This document shows, piece by piece, positions 18,071 to 26,313 of a stretch of 64,000 bases of DNA (within the stretch, counting starts at the first letter, position 1; each line of letters begins with the position of its first letter). The translations under genes and the position numbers were made by a program. The notes under the pieces are model-generated. The model worked only from the letters and a program-made list of their open reading frames with translations. It was not told the origin of the DNA and ran no database searches. The DNA is from Acidilutibacter cellobiosedens (GTDB lineage: Bacteria > Bacillota > Clostridia > Tissierellales > Acidilutibacteraceae): the NCBI RefSeq assembly GCF_004103715.1, contig NZ_CP035282.1, forward strand, positions 2,656,673 through 2,720,672, written 5' to 3'.

Positions 18071-19789
18071 TTATTTTTTAATTCTATCCATAATCTTTCT
18101 TTCAATAAGGGATATGTTCTCATTCGAATGGTTTTCGCTTTTACCTGTAGAATAAATATATATTTTGATTTTGGGTTCCGTTCCCGAAGGCCTTATCGCA
18201 TACCAGCTGCCGTCATCAAATTTATATTTAAGTACATTTGATTTTGGCATATGAGTTTCCTCTACAATCCCTTTCTCTAAGTCTTTAATCTCTCCATTTA
18301 AATAATCCATAGTCATAATGAGTTTTTTGTCTCCGATTTGAGTAATGGGATTTTCTCTGATTTCTTTCATTATACTTTCAAATTTTTCTTTACCTTCCAA
18401 TCCTTCCAATACTATAGATATCAGTTTTTCTTTGTAATATCCAAATTCCCTATATAACTCTTCCAACACATCCAGCAAGGTTTTGCCTTCTTTTTTATAA
18501 TAAGCGGCCATCTCTGATATAAGCATGGAAGAAATAACTCCGTCTTTATCTCTTACCATCGTTCCATACACATATCCTATACTCTCCTCAAACCCAAATA
18601 TAAAAGTATGTTCCTTAGTTATATCAAATTCGTTGGCTTTGCTGCATATATGTTTAAACCCCGTTAAAGTTTCTATGGTTTCCACATTGTACTTCTCTGA
18701 AATTCTTCTGCTTAAATCTCCCGTAACTATTGATTTTACTATCACTCCATTTTGAGGAATTGTATTTTTCCTACTTCGTGATGATAAAATATAGTTTACC
18801 AAAAGAGCTCCTGTTTGATTTCCGTTCAAAAATACATATTCTCCCTCTTTATTTTTAACCATGCATGCAACCCTGTCACAATCAGGATCTGTTGCTATTA
18901 ATATATCTCCGTCTACTTCTTTACCCAATTTTTGAGCGTAATCGAATACCTTGGGATTCTCAGGATTGGGATAACCGACTGTAGTAAAGTCAGGGTCAGG
19001 ATTCTCCTGTTCCGGCACTACAAATATATTTTTAAATTCTCTCTCTTTTAATACTTCTCTTACAGGTCTGTTGCCGGTGCCGTTTAACGGAGTATATATA
19101 ATATTTATATTTTTATCTATATTGTCATTAAGAGACAATCTTAATACATTTTCTATGTATTCATCTTCTACTTCCTTCCCTATTATATTTAAAAGTCCTT
19201 TACCCAGGGCTTCTTCCTTACTCATAGTCTTAATATCTTTAAAACTTTTTATAGCCTTAATATTTTTTAGTATTTTCTCGGCTATATTATCAAGTATTTG
19301 AGAGCCTTCTTTCCAATATACCTTGTACCCATTGTAATCCTTAGGATTATGACTTGCCGTAATGACTATTCCGGATAATGTCTTAAGTCTCCTTATTGCA
19401 AAGGAAAGTTCCGGCGTAGGAGCTATATCCTCAAATAGATATACTTTGATTCCGTTAGCGGCTAAAACCAAAGAGGCTTCTGTTGCAAAATCTTTAGAAT
19501 AATGTCTGATATCATAGGCTATTGCAACTCCCATTTTTTTTGCTTCTTCCCCAAAACCAGCTATAGTATCCGCTAATCCTTGAGTTGCTAAAGATACGGT
19601 ATATTTATTCATTCTATTTGTTCCGGCTCCGATTTTTCCCCTAAGCCCTGCAGTTCCAAAACTTAAATCCGTATAAAACCGATCTTCTATTTCCTTAGCA
19701 TTATCTTTAATAGATAAAAGTTCTTCTTTGGTATTTTTATCAAAATAATCTTCTTTTAACCATGATTTATACTTATCTATGTAATTCAA
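18071..19789 (-). CDS. pgcA: Phosphoglucomutase (alpha-D-phosphohexomutase)
   Basis: This 572-aa enzyme interconverts glucose 1-phosphate and glucose 6-phosphate. The phosphoserine loop is intact (TASHNPKDYNGYK), as are the metal loop (ATDPDCDR), the substrate loop (FGFEESIGY) and the phosphate-binding end (RPSGTEPKIKIY). The start is TTG at 19789 behind AAGGAGGG. Nineteen nucleotides separate it from the amidohydrolase gene, so they share a transcript. It contrasts with the degenerate mutase domain at 4937-7384 and may supply glucose 1-phosphate for glucan precursor synthesis. Confidence 0.93.
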   Translation of the reverse strand: MNYIDKYKSWLKEDYFDKNTKEELLSIKDNAKEIEDRFYTDLSFGTAGLRGKIGAGTNRMNKYTVSLATQGLADTIAGFGEEAKKMGVAIAYDIRHYSKDFATEASLVLAANGIKVYLFEDIAPTPELSFAIRRLKTLSGIVITASHNPKDYNGYKVYWKEGSQILDNIAEKILKNIKAIKSFKDIKTMSKEEALGKGLLNIIGKEVEDEYIENVLRLSLNDNIDKNINIIYTPLNGTGNRPVREVLKEREFKNIFVVPEQENPDPDFTTVGYPNPENPKVFDYAQKLGKEVDGDILIATDPDCDRVACMVKNKEGEYVFLNGNQTGALLVNYILSSRSRKNTIPQNGVIVKSIVTGDLSRRISEKYNVETIETLTGFKHICSKANEFDITKEHTFIFGFEESIGYVYGTMVRDKDGVISSMLISEMAAYYKKEGKTLLDVLEELYREFGYYKEKLISIVLEGLEGKEKFESIMKEIRENPITQIGDKKLIMTMDYLNGEIKDLEKGIVEETHMPKSNVLKYKFDDGSWYAIRPSGTEPKIKIYIYSTGKSENHSNENISLIERKIMDRIKK

Positions 19790-19808
19790 AATAATGCCCT
19801 CCTTTATT

Positions 19809-20984
19809 TTAATTTCTATTTAAAAAATTTAAAACATTTTGCACTTGAACCATTACCCCATAAACAAGACAATCTTCATCTATATCAAATTTAGGGGTAT
19901 GATTTCTATATACAATATTTTTTTCTTCATTTTTAGAACCAAGAAGGAAAAAACCTCCGCTGCATTTTTCCGAGAAAAATGAAAAATCCTCCACCCCGAA
20001 ACTGGGATATTTTATTTTTATCACATTTTTCTTTTCAAGAAATCCTTCTCCGCTTTGCTTTATGATATCTACCATTTTATCATCATTAATCAAAGCATTA
20101 TAACTTTTTCTCCTTTTGATTTCTCCTTTTCCTCCCATACTTTCAGCTACTTTCTCAACTATATTTTTAATTCTTTCTATAGTCCTTTCTCTCGTCTCCT
20201 CATCTAATGTCCTGACTATTCCTTCAATTTCAACTCTATCAGCTATAATATTACCTGCATATCCTCCATTAATAACGCCGAGAGAAATTACTCCTGAATT
20301 TCTGGGATCGGTATTTCTGCTTATGATAGTTTGAATTGCGGTTATTACATAAGCAGCAATAGCTATAGCATCTACTCCCAAATCAGGATATGCTCCGTGG
20401 CTGTTTTTACCTTCTATTATTATTTTAATCATATCCGATGCAGCATTCATTTGACCGTATCTTATTCCTATCTGTCCCGCATCCAATCCGTTATCTACAT
20501 GAAGTCCAAATATTCCGTCTACCTTTGGGTTTTCCAATACTCCTTGTTCTATCATGGGCTTTGCACCGCCTGTCGTTTCTTCGGCAGGTTGAAAAAATAA
20601 TTTAACATTTCCTTTTAGTTCATCCTTTATATCGTTTAATATTCTGCTCACTCCCAATAATATGGCACTATGAGCGTCATGGCCGCAAGCATGCATCTTT
20701 CCTTCAACTTTTGATTTGTATAAAACATCATTTTTCTCCTTTATGGGAAGGGCATCCATATCTGCTCTTAAAGCAACAGTTTTTCCTCCTTCCTTTCCTC
20801 TTATAATTCCTACAACTCCTGTGTTGGCAACTATTCTATATTCTATACCGATTTCTTTTAAATTTTCTATTATTTTATCTCTGGTCCTGTATTCTTCAAA
20901 CCCTAACTCCGGGTGCATATGAAAATCTCTTCTTATACCTATGACCCAATCCTTTATATCCATAGCTCTGCTCTTTATATCCAT
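19809..20984 (-). CDS. M20-family amidohydrolase (HipO/IAA-amino-acid hydrolase type)
   Basis: This 391-aa metal-dependent amidohydrolase has the motifs ADMDALPI, HACGHDAH and FFQPAEE, plus the dimerisation region NSHGAYPDLGVDAI and the C-terminal FGVEDFSFF. Family members remove acyl groups from N-acyl amino acids or hydrolyse N-acetyl-diaminopimelate. The substrate here is unknown, but amino-acid release suits an amino-acid fermenter. Start ATG 20984 behind GGAGGCATAAT. Confidence 0.85.
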   Translation of the reverse strand: MDIKSRAMDIKDWVIGIRRDFHMHPELGFEEYRTRDKIIENLKEIGIEYRIVANTGVVGIIRGKEGGKTVALRADMDALPIKEKNDVLYKSKVEGKMHACGHDAHSAILLGVSRILNDIKDELKGNVKLFFQPAEETTGGAKPMIEQGVLENPKVDGIFGLHVDNGLDAGQIGIRYGQMNAASDMIKIIIEGKNSHGAYPDLGVDAIAIAAYVITAIQTIISRNTDPRNSGVISLGVINGGYAGNIIADRVEIEGIVRTLDEETRERTIERIKNIVEKVAESMGGKGEIKRRKSYNALINDDKMVDIIKQSGEGFLEKKNVIKIKYPSFGVEDFSFFSEKCSGGFFLLGSKNEEKNIVYRNHTPKFDIDEDCLVYGVMVQVQNVLNFLNRN

Positions 20985-21069
20985 ATTATGCCTCCATATA
21001 ATTATTCTTTTTTCACAATAATTATTATAATATTTTACCTTTCAAATTCATACAGCAGTTTTTAAAATC

Positions 21070-21924
21070 TCATATTATTATATCCGCTCCTGTAGCATCA
21101 ACGCTAAGTTGCCACAATTTATCGGCTATTTCTTTGTCGTGGGAGAGATTTGAAGTCCTTTTTATTTTCTTTCTTATAAAATATTTCCCCGTAATTTTCT
21201 CGACCTCCGGAGAACATGCTAAATATACTAAGGTCTCACAACCTTTTTCCGGCGGTATAGCAAAGGGATTTTTCAATCTCCTTATAAACTTACCATTACC
21301 ATTTTCCCTATTAATTCCTATTTCTGTCCTTACAAGTCCGGGGTGGAGGGCATTAACAGAAACTCCTTTATCGGCCAACTTTTCTGAAAGGCTTTCGGTA
21401 AAAAATATAACTGCTAATTTTGATTGGGTATAGGCTTTATATTTGGAATATCCCCTATTAAAGTTAATATCACCAAAATTAATTTTTCCGTATTTATGCA
21501 TAGCCGATGAAACGTTTATTATCCTTGAAGGTGTACTTTTAATTAACAAGTCCAGCATAAGATTTGTAAGAAGAAATTGACTTAAATAATTCACTTGAAA
21601 CTGCATCTCATATCCGTCTTCTGTTATCTTTCGTTCCAGCTGATTCATTCCGGCGTTATTAATGAGAACATCCAGCCTCCCATTCCGCTCTTTAAATTCT
21701 TTAGCAGCTCTTCTTATACTTTTAAAACTGCTCAAATCACATAATATATATTCTATCCTATTATTGCCCGTTTTTCTTACTATATCCTCAACTGCTCTTT
21801 TTACTTTTTCTTCATTTCGAGAAAATATGACTATCTTCCCGCCTTCTTCTGCCAACTTTATTGCAACAGCCTTTCCAATGCCTCCGCTTCCTCCAGTAAT
21901 AATTGTCACCTTATTTTTATTCAC
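21070..21924 (-). CDS. Short-chain dehydrogenase/reductase
   Basis: This 284-aa Rossmann-fold oxidoreductase has the cofactor motif TGGSGGIG, the NNAG motif (LINNAGMNQ), a catalytic Ser in NVSSAMHKYG and the YxxxK pair in YTQSK. The sequence resembles retinol dehydrogenase or WW-domain-oxidoreductase-like SDRs. The start is GTG at 21924 behind GGAGGGATTATT. Its substrate is not evident, and it lies apart from any recognisable pathway. Confidence 0.85.
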   Translation of the reverse strand: MNKNKVTIITGGSGGIGKAVAIKLAEEGGKIVIFSRNEEKVKRAVEDIVRKTGNNRIEYILCDLSSFKSIRRAAKEFKERNGRLDVLINNAGMNQLERKITEDGYEMQFQVNYLSQFLLTNLMLDLLIKSTPSRIINVSSAMHKYGKINFGDINFNRGYSKYKAYTQSKLAVIFFTESLSEKLADKGVSVNALHPGLVRTEIGINRENGNGKFIRRLKNPFAIPPEKGCETLVYLACSPEVEKITGKYFIRKKIKRTSNLSHDKEIADKLWQLSVDATGADIII

Positions 21925-21968
21925 AATAATCCCTCCAATAAAGGGTAGTAAATAAAAGGTAAAATTAC

Positions 21969-22604
21969 CTAACGAATAAAATTCATAGATAGTTTCCCTT
22001 CTGCCTCCGGTTCCTTAACTCTTCCCTTTCCGTTTTCAACTAATTTCATAAGCCATGCCATATTTTTCCCGAGAACTCTCATTATCTGCATACCCTCTTT
22101 ATCTCGTAAAACCTCTCCGGGCTCTTCCCCATAAATAACATTCCAATAATTTGAATCCGGCATTAACATCTCCGAATATCCAATATAATTATTTAATTGG
22201 TTAAAGGTCGGCATCCCGCCACAGCGCCTTACCGCAACAACCGATGCTCCGACCTTATGTCTCAACATCCTGTTATTCCCACCTGCAACATAAAAAGTTC
22301 TGTCCAAAAAGCATTTCATAGTACCTGCAATTGATGAATAATAAACGGGAGAACCTAAAAGTATCCCATCTGCTCCTTTCATCTTTTGAATACATTCATT
22401 TACTCCATCATCAGGAAGAATACACTTTTCGTCCTTGTTTTTTCTGCATTTCTCACAGCCAATACATCCTCTGATTGGTTTTCCGCCTATATGAACTATT
22501 TCCGTTTCTATGCCTTCCTTTTCAAGCTCTTCCAAAACCATTTTTATTGCATAATAAGTATTTCCCTTCTCATTAGGGCTTCCGTTAAAAGCCACAACTT
22601 TCAT
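21969..22604 (-). CDS. Flavodoxin-fold NAD(P)H-dependent FMN reductase / iron-sulfur flavoprotein-like
   Basis: This 211-aa protein begins with the FMN phosphate loop GSPNEKGNT. A cysteine cluster CIGCEKCRKNKDEKC (about residues 47-61) resembles archaeal and clostridial iron-sulfur flavoproteins. It then has GADGILLGSPVYYSSIAGTMKCFLDR, typical of the NADPH-dependent FMN reductase family. ATG 22604 follows AGGAGGTAAAATAA. A redox role in anaerobic electron transfer is likely; the partner is unknown. Confidence 0.8.
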   Translation of the reverse strand: MKVVAFNGSPNEKGNTYYAIKMVLEELEKEGIETEIVHIGGKPIRGCIGCEKCRKNKDEKCILPDDGVNECIQKMKGADGILLGSPVYYSSIAGTMKCFLDRTFYVAGGNNRMLRHKVGASVVAVRRCGGMPTFNQLNNYIGYSEMLMPDSNYWNVIYGEEPGEVLRDKEGMQIMRVLGKNMAWLMKLVENGKGRVKEPEAEGKLSMNFIR

Positions 22605-22643
22605 TTATTTTACCTCCTCTTTAATAAATACTTTCTAAATCTT

Positions 22644-23054
22644 TTATTTTCCCATATTCTCTATATGTTCGAAAAGCTTAGGAGTTATATCGGGATAAGT
22701 TAAATCCTTTGGGAGTTTATCAAATGAGTTTACTTCCTCCATTTCACTCTCAGGCATATTACCTAATTTAACAATGTCGGCAAAGAAAACCATTCCATTT
22801 GCCCCGGATATCTCATCCCCTGCCCAATAATCAAAAACCGGCTTTATAGAAAATTCAATTGCTCCGGATTCCTCAAATAATTCACGTTTTGCGGCATCTA
22901 AGGGCGCTTCCTCTTTTTCTATATGTCCTCCTTGAGTTTCCCAGGAATTTCTGCCTTTGTGTCTGCTCAGAAGCCATTTTCCCTTAAACCGAGATATAAT
23001 CACAACAAATTTATAACTTTTAAGCTCATTTAATTTATGTATCATACATTGCAT
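22644..23054 (-). CDS. Nudix hydrolase
   Basis: The Nudix box is complete: GGHIEKEEAPLDAAKRELFEES, preceded by WLLSRHKGRNSWETQ. The start at ATG 23054 (MQCMIHKLNELKSYKF) is favoured because AGAGGGATGAAATT precedes it; the frame could also extend to a TTG at 23090. The protein is about 136 aa. Substrate is unknown; the 8-oxo-dGTP/MutT-like subgroup is plausible. Confidence 0.8.
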   Translation of the reverse strand: MQCMIHKLNELKSYKFVVIISRFKGKWLLSRHKGRNSWETQGGHIEKEEAPLDAAKRELFEESGAIEFSIKPVFDYWAGDEISGANGMVFFADIVKLGNMPESEMEEVNSFDKLPKDLTYPDITPKLFEHIENMGK

Positions 23055-23150
23055 AATTTCATCCCTCTTTTTTGCCATAATATTATCCAATTAATTATAT
23101 CATAAAATAAAAATCATAACATTACCTGAATCGGCAAAACCCAAGGCGAT

Positions 23151-23196
23151 AAAAAATGGCATCATGTTTTATCATAGTAACATGATGCCATTTTTT
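23151..23196 (-). terminator. Strong hairpin terminator (16-bp perfect stem)
   Basis: AAAAAATGGCATCATG and CATGATGCCATTTTTT pair perfectly around a 14-nt loop, with T tracts on both strands, so it could act in either direction. On the minus strand it closes the region containing the nuclease remnant. Confidence 0.8.
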
Positions 23197-23226
23197 ATCA
23201 TAGTAAGTTAGTATCGAAGAAAATGT

Positions 23227-23700
23227 TTATTCCATTTTCTTTGCTATTTTTTTTACTTCTTCATATGGTAATCCCGTTATATATACTATTTGTTCTAACT
23301 TCATATCCATTTTAACTAATTTTCTTGCTACTTCTATCTTACTCTGTCTTGTTCCCAGTTCCAACCCTTTCTCCATTCCTTTTAAAAGTTCTCTTTCTTC
23401 TCCTTCTTTCCTGAGCTTTTCGACTAAAGTCATCGCTACCTCACTTTCTTCCGGATAAATACTTTTAACCCAATCCATGTAATATATTATTTCAACATAA
23501 ACTCCGATTAACTTTGCTGACTTTTCAGAAATAACAAAAATCTTAAAACAGCAACTTCTTTGATTATTTATCATTTTAATAAACTCTTTCAAACAAACTG
23601 CCTGGCAATTGGGATGAACAACCCTTTTATCGGTACGAACATCCTTTTTATCGGGATGAATTATTTTTTGGCATTGATATAAATAAGTCAGCAGTACTTC
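23227..23700 (-). pseudogene. Remnant of a PD-(D/E)XK (Rpn-type) transposase/nuclease
   Basis: The C-terminal part (YMDWVKSIYPEESEVAMTL, EERELLKGMEKGLELG, LEQIVYITGLPYEEVKKIAKKME) matches the tail of Rpn/PD-(D/E)XK nuclease-family putative transposases. The first two-thirds of such a protein, including the catalytic core, is missing. The open frame extends upstream into the end of the PstS-like gene (to 23748), which argues that the true start has been lost. I read it as a decayed gene. Confidence 0.65.
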
Positions 23701-23711
23701 GATCTGTTTGT

Positions 23712-24686
23712 TTAAGTTACAGGATATAATCCACTGCGGCGAATGCATTTTCCCCCGTCATCTGTTTTCAGCCATTCAATTATTTTACGTGCTGCATGAT
23801 CTTTAGGCAAATCTTTTCTTACGACCGCATAATAATTTGAAACTAAAGGGTAGCTGCCATCTTTAATGGTTTCCGAAGTAGCGGGAATGCCCTCATAATT
23901 TAAGATTCTCAATTTTTCGCCGATGCCGGTAATCCCGTCTACATTTTGCAGATAGTGATACAAAGTATAGCCCAATCCAAAACATTCTTTTTCAGAGACA
24001 TTATGATAAAAAGCCACTTGTTCCAGCAGACCATCCATAGTAAGTTCCACAAAATTCTCTTTGATCCGTTCATTCATAGGTTGACCTTTTAAGATCAGGT
24101 TGTCAAGCTGAGACTGACTGCCGCTGTCTGCGTTCCTGCATAAGGGTATCAGTTCCTTGTCTGGCCCTCCTATTTCTTTCCAGTTATCTATTGCATAATC
24201 AATATAAATGTTGCGTACCTGTTCTTCAGTGATATTTTGTGCTGTATTATCATTACTTGTAATGAAAATCAAAGCTTCTGTCGATACGGGAAAAAATTCC
24301 AATTTCACCTCTTGAGTTTTCGCTTCTTTTAAAATATCCTGGGAAGCATAAGGAACAAATATCATATCTACTTCTCCGGCAATTAATTTTTTATAGGAAG
24401 GTACTGTTTTCGATGGGGTTTGAGGTAAATTCAACCACTCTTCTCCTTCTCCGGTTGGTACAACCATAGCTTTGTAGATTTCCTGTACAAGAGGCAGAGT
24501 AGAAGTTGAACCATCTATAGAAGGGTAATTTTCCGACGTGAGTCCAAGCTCTAAACCTGTATTACTAACAGCTATACCTTCTTCTGATGGCTTTATCGAT
24601 TTGGTATCTTCATCTTCCTTACAGCCAGCTAACAATAAAGATAGCATAAATAAGATACATAGAAATATTCCATGCCGCTTTTTCAT
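23712..24686 (-). CDS. PstS-like phosphate-type substrate-binding lipoprotein
   Basis: This 324-aa protein has a lipoprotein signal (MKKRHGIFLCILFMLSLLLAG then Cys22). The mature part carries the PBP-like fold of PstS-type proteins: YPSIDGSTSTLPLVQEIYKA and DSGSQSQLDNLIL, where the serine/threonine-rich loops would contact phosphate. No pstCAB permease genes are adjacent, so it may act as a sensor or orphan binding protein. The C-terminus ends CIRRSGLYPVT, as expected for the family, so the gene is intact. ATG 24686 follows GGAGAGGATGTA. Confidence 0.8.
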   Translation of the reverse strand: MKKRHGIFLCILFMLSLLLAGCKEDEDTKSIKPSEEGIAVSNTGLELGLTSENYPSIDGSTSTLPLVQEIYKAMVVPTGEGEEWLNLPQTPSKTVPSYKKLIAGEVDMIFVPYASQDILKEAKTQEVKLEFFPVSTEALIFITSNDNTAQNITEEQVRNIYIDYAIDNWKEIGGPDKELIPLCRNADSGSQSQLDNLILKGQPMNERIKENFVELTMDGLLEQVAFYHNVSEKECFGLGYTLYHYLQNVDGITGIGEKLRILNYEGIPATSETIKDGSYPLVSNYYAVVRKDLPKDHAARKIIEWLKTDDGGKCIRRSGLYPVT

Positions 24687-24783
24687 TACATCCTCTCCTC
24701 ATAAATAATTTCACTTCAACAAATATCATATCTATTTTTAAATGTCATATTTATAAAAAAGGTTTTCTATTAAAATTATAAAT

Positions 24784-24858
24784 TAAGGATGCCTTTTTTG
24801 AAACCCACTTAACGGAAAATTTATATTAAGGAAATCTTGATTTTCCTATGGGTTATAA
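24784..24858 (-). repeat. Dispersed ~75-nt structured element, copy A
   Basis: This is nearly identical in layout to 58680-58753. On the minus strand it begins TTATAACCCATAGGAAAATC and later has AAGTGGGTTTC. AACCCA and TGGGTT can close an outer stem around an inner GGAAA/TTTCC hairpin. It directly abuts a terminator (24857-24897). Confidence 0.6.
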
Positions 24859-24897
24859 AAAGGCCGTATATAAAATTAGCATATATACGGCTTTTTC
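24857..24897 (-). terminator. Terminator downstream of the RCK genes
   Basis: AAAAAGCCGTATATAT ... ATATACGGCCTTTTT on the minus strand forms a stem of about 14 bp ending in a T run. It lies about 75 nt past the last trkA-type gene. Confidence 0.75.
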
Positions 24898-24924
24898 AAC
24901 GTTTTTAAATAAAAAACGCAAAAA

Positions 24925-24943
24925 GGACAAATGAAACGTCCCC
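24925..24943. repeat. REP-like palindrome without a local RAYT gene
   Basis: GGACAAATGAAACGTCCCC has the GTCC...GGAC / GGGACGTTTCATTTGTCC form seen near REP-associated tyrosine transposases in Clostridia. It is followed by a short tandem duplication of CCCACGTCTTG (24941-24951, 24952-24962). Confidence 0.45.
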
Positions 24944-24971
24944 ACGTCTTGCCCACGTCTTGCGTCTTGGT

Positions 24972-25631
24972 TTAGCTGAAAATTTTCTTCAATTCTTTAC
25001 GGCCATTTTCGTCTGTCAATGCCAATATACCATCATCAGCTAAAATTTGTGTGTTTCCCTTTGGAATCAATACGGATTCATTTCGGATAATCGCAATAAG
25101 TACCGTTTTACTCGAAATAGACAGATTTTTTAACAATTGGTCGGCAGCCTTAGCATTTTTTTGAACTTTCATTTGAACTATGGAATAATCTCCGCGGCCG
25201 AGCTTTAAAATCGTAAACATATCCTTCATATTCATTTCTTCTACCACGAAATACGATATCAGTTCTGCTTGGTTAACGCCTATATCCACACCCATTGTAC
25301 TGTTAAACAGCCAAGCATTTTTAGGATTGTTAACGCGGGCAACTACCTTTGGTATGCCGAACTCCATTTTGGCAAGAGTAGAAATCACCAAATTAGTTTC
25401 ATCAGCTCCGGTAACGGCAGCTACTACATCAGCCGAATCAATGCCTGCTTTTTCCATTACTTCAGGATCCGAACCATTGCCGAAAATCAGCATTTCATTA
25501 GGCAGTTCCTTCTGCAAATTTTTATATATATTTTCACGATTTTCAATTATACGTATCTCATGACCATTAGATGATAATAAGGAGGCAAGGTAGGCTCCGA
25601 CTTGACCTCCACCTACAATTATGACTTTCAC
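24972..25631 (-). CDS. TrkA/KtrA-type RCK potassium-uptake regulator (second of two)
   Basis: This 219-aa cytoplasmic protein has an N-terminal NAD-binding RCK domain (GGGQVGAYLASLLSSNGHEI, acidic end IENRE) and a C-terminal TrkA-C domain (about 135-219, LSISSKTVLIAIIRNES). Such proteins gate Trk/Ktr potassium channels in response to nucleotides. It lies 15 nt downstream of a second RCK gene, but no TrkH/KtrB membrane subunit is present in the window. The pair may gate a distant channel or work with the adjacent ATPase. Confidence 0.85.
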   Translation of the reverse strand: MKVIIVGGGQVGAYLASLLSSNGHEIRIIENRENIYKNLQKELPNEMLIFGNGSDPEVMEKAGIDSADVVAAVTGADETNLVISTLAKMEFGIPKVVARVNNPKNAWLFNSTMGVDIGVNQAELISYFVVEEMNMKDMFTILKLGRGDYSIVQMKVQKNAKAADQLLKNLSISSKTVLIAIIRNESVLIPKGNTQILADDGILALTDENGRKELKKIFS

Positions 25632-25646
25632 ACTAATTCCTCCTTT

Positions 25647-26297
25647 TTATATTAATCCCAACATTGATCTCAATTTATTAGCGGCAGAAGAAATGACCGA
25701 AATATAGAGGATATCTTCTGCATTCAACTTGGTCCCGGTTGTTGGAATAAAAGTTTTATTATTACGATTAATGGCAACCATATGGATTTCACCAATAACC
25801 GTTAAATCATTTACGGTACGATTAACTAACAGAGACGGTACTTCAACGCGTACTATATTCACATTCCCATTTCCTATTTCATATACGCTGTCTAATTGAC
25901 GATATGATAAAATCTCTGATGCCCTTTCAATTCCCCAAGTTGTCGTAGAAATGGTTTGAATCCCTATTCGATGATAAATATCCGCCTTTCTGGGATCATA
26001 GAGCCGTGCAATCACATAAGGCACACGATAAATATTTTTTGCTATCCTTGCAATAACAACATTTGCTTCGTCGCTTGCCGTACATGCTACTATAGCATCT
26101 ACTTGGTCTATTTTAGCTTTTTTTAATACATCTCGGTCAAAGCCGATACCGGCTATTTTCAAGCCGTTAAAATTTTTCCCCAACTTTTTAAAAGTTTCAG
26201 GGTTCAAGTCAATCACTGTTACCTGATGACCTTTTTTTACAAGATCAAGTGACAGGCCTATACCCATTCTTCCTAAACCTACTACAATAACTTTCAT
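25647..26297 (-). CDS. TrkA/KtrA-type RCK potassium-uptake regulator (first of two)
   Basis: The start at ATG 26297 (MKVIVVGLGRMGIGLSLDLVK) is favoured because AGGGGTGAAC precedes it and RCK proteins begin at this beta strand; the open frame reaches 26336 without a good site. The NAD-binding motif is GLGRMGIGLSLD with acidic end VIDLN. A TrkA-C domain occupies the last 80 residues. It follows the P-type ATPase by 16 nt, so the ATPase and both RCK genes form one operon. Confidence 0.85.
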   Translation of the reverse strand: MKVIVVGLGRMGIGLSLDLVKKGHQVTVIDLNPETFKKLGKNFNGLKIAGIGFDRDVLKKAKIDQVDAIVACTASDEANVVIARIAKNIYRVPYVIARLYDPRKADIYHRIGIQTISTTTWGIERASEILSYRQLDSVYEIGNGNVNIVRVEVPSLLVNRTVNDLTVIGEIHMVAINRNNKTFIPTTGTKLNAEDILYISVISSAANKLRSMLGLI

Positions 26298-26313
26298 GCC
26301 GTTCACCCCTCTA

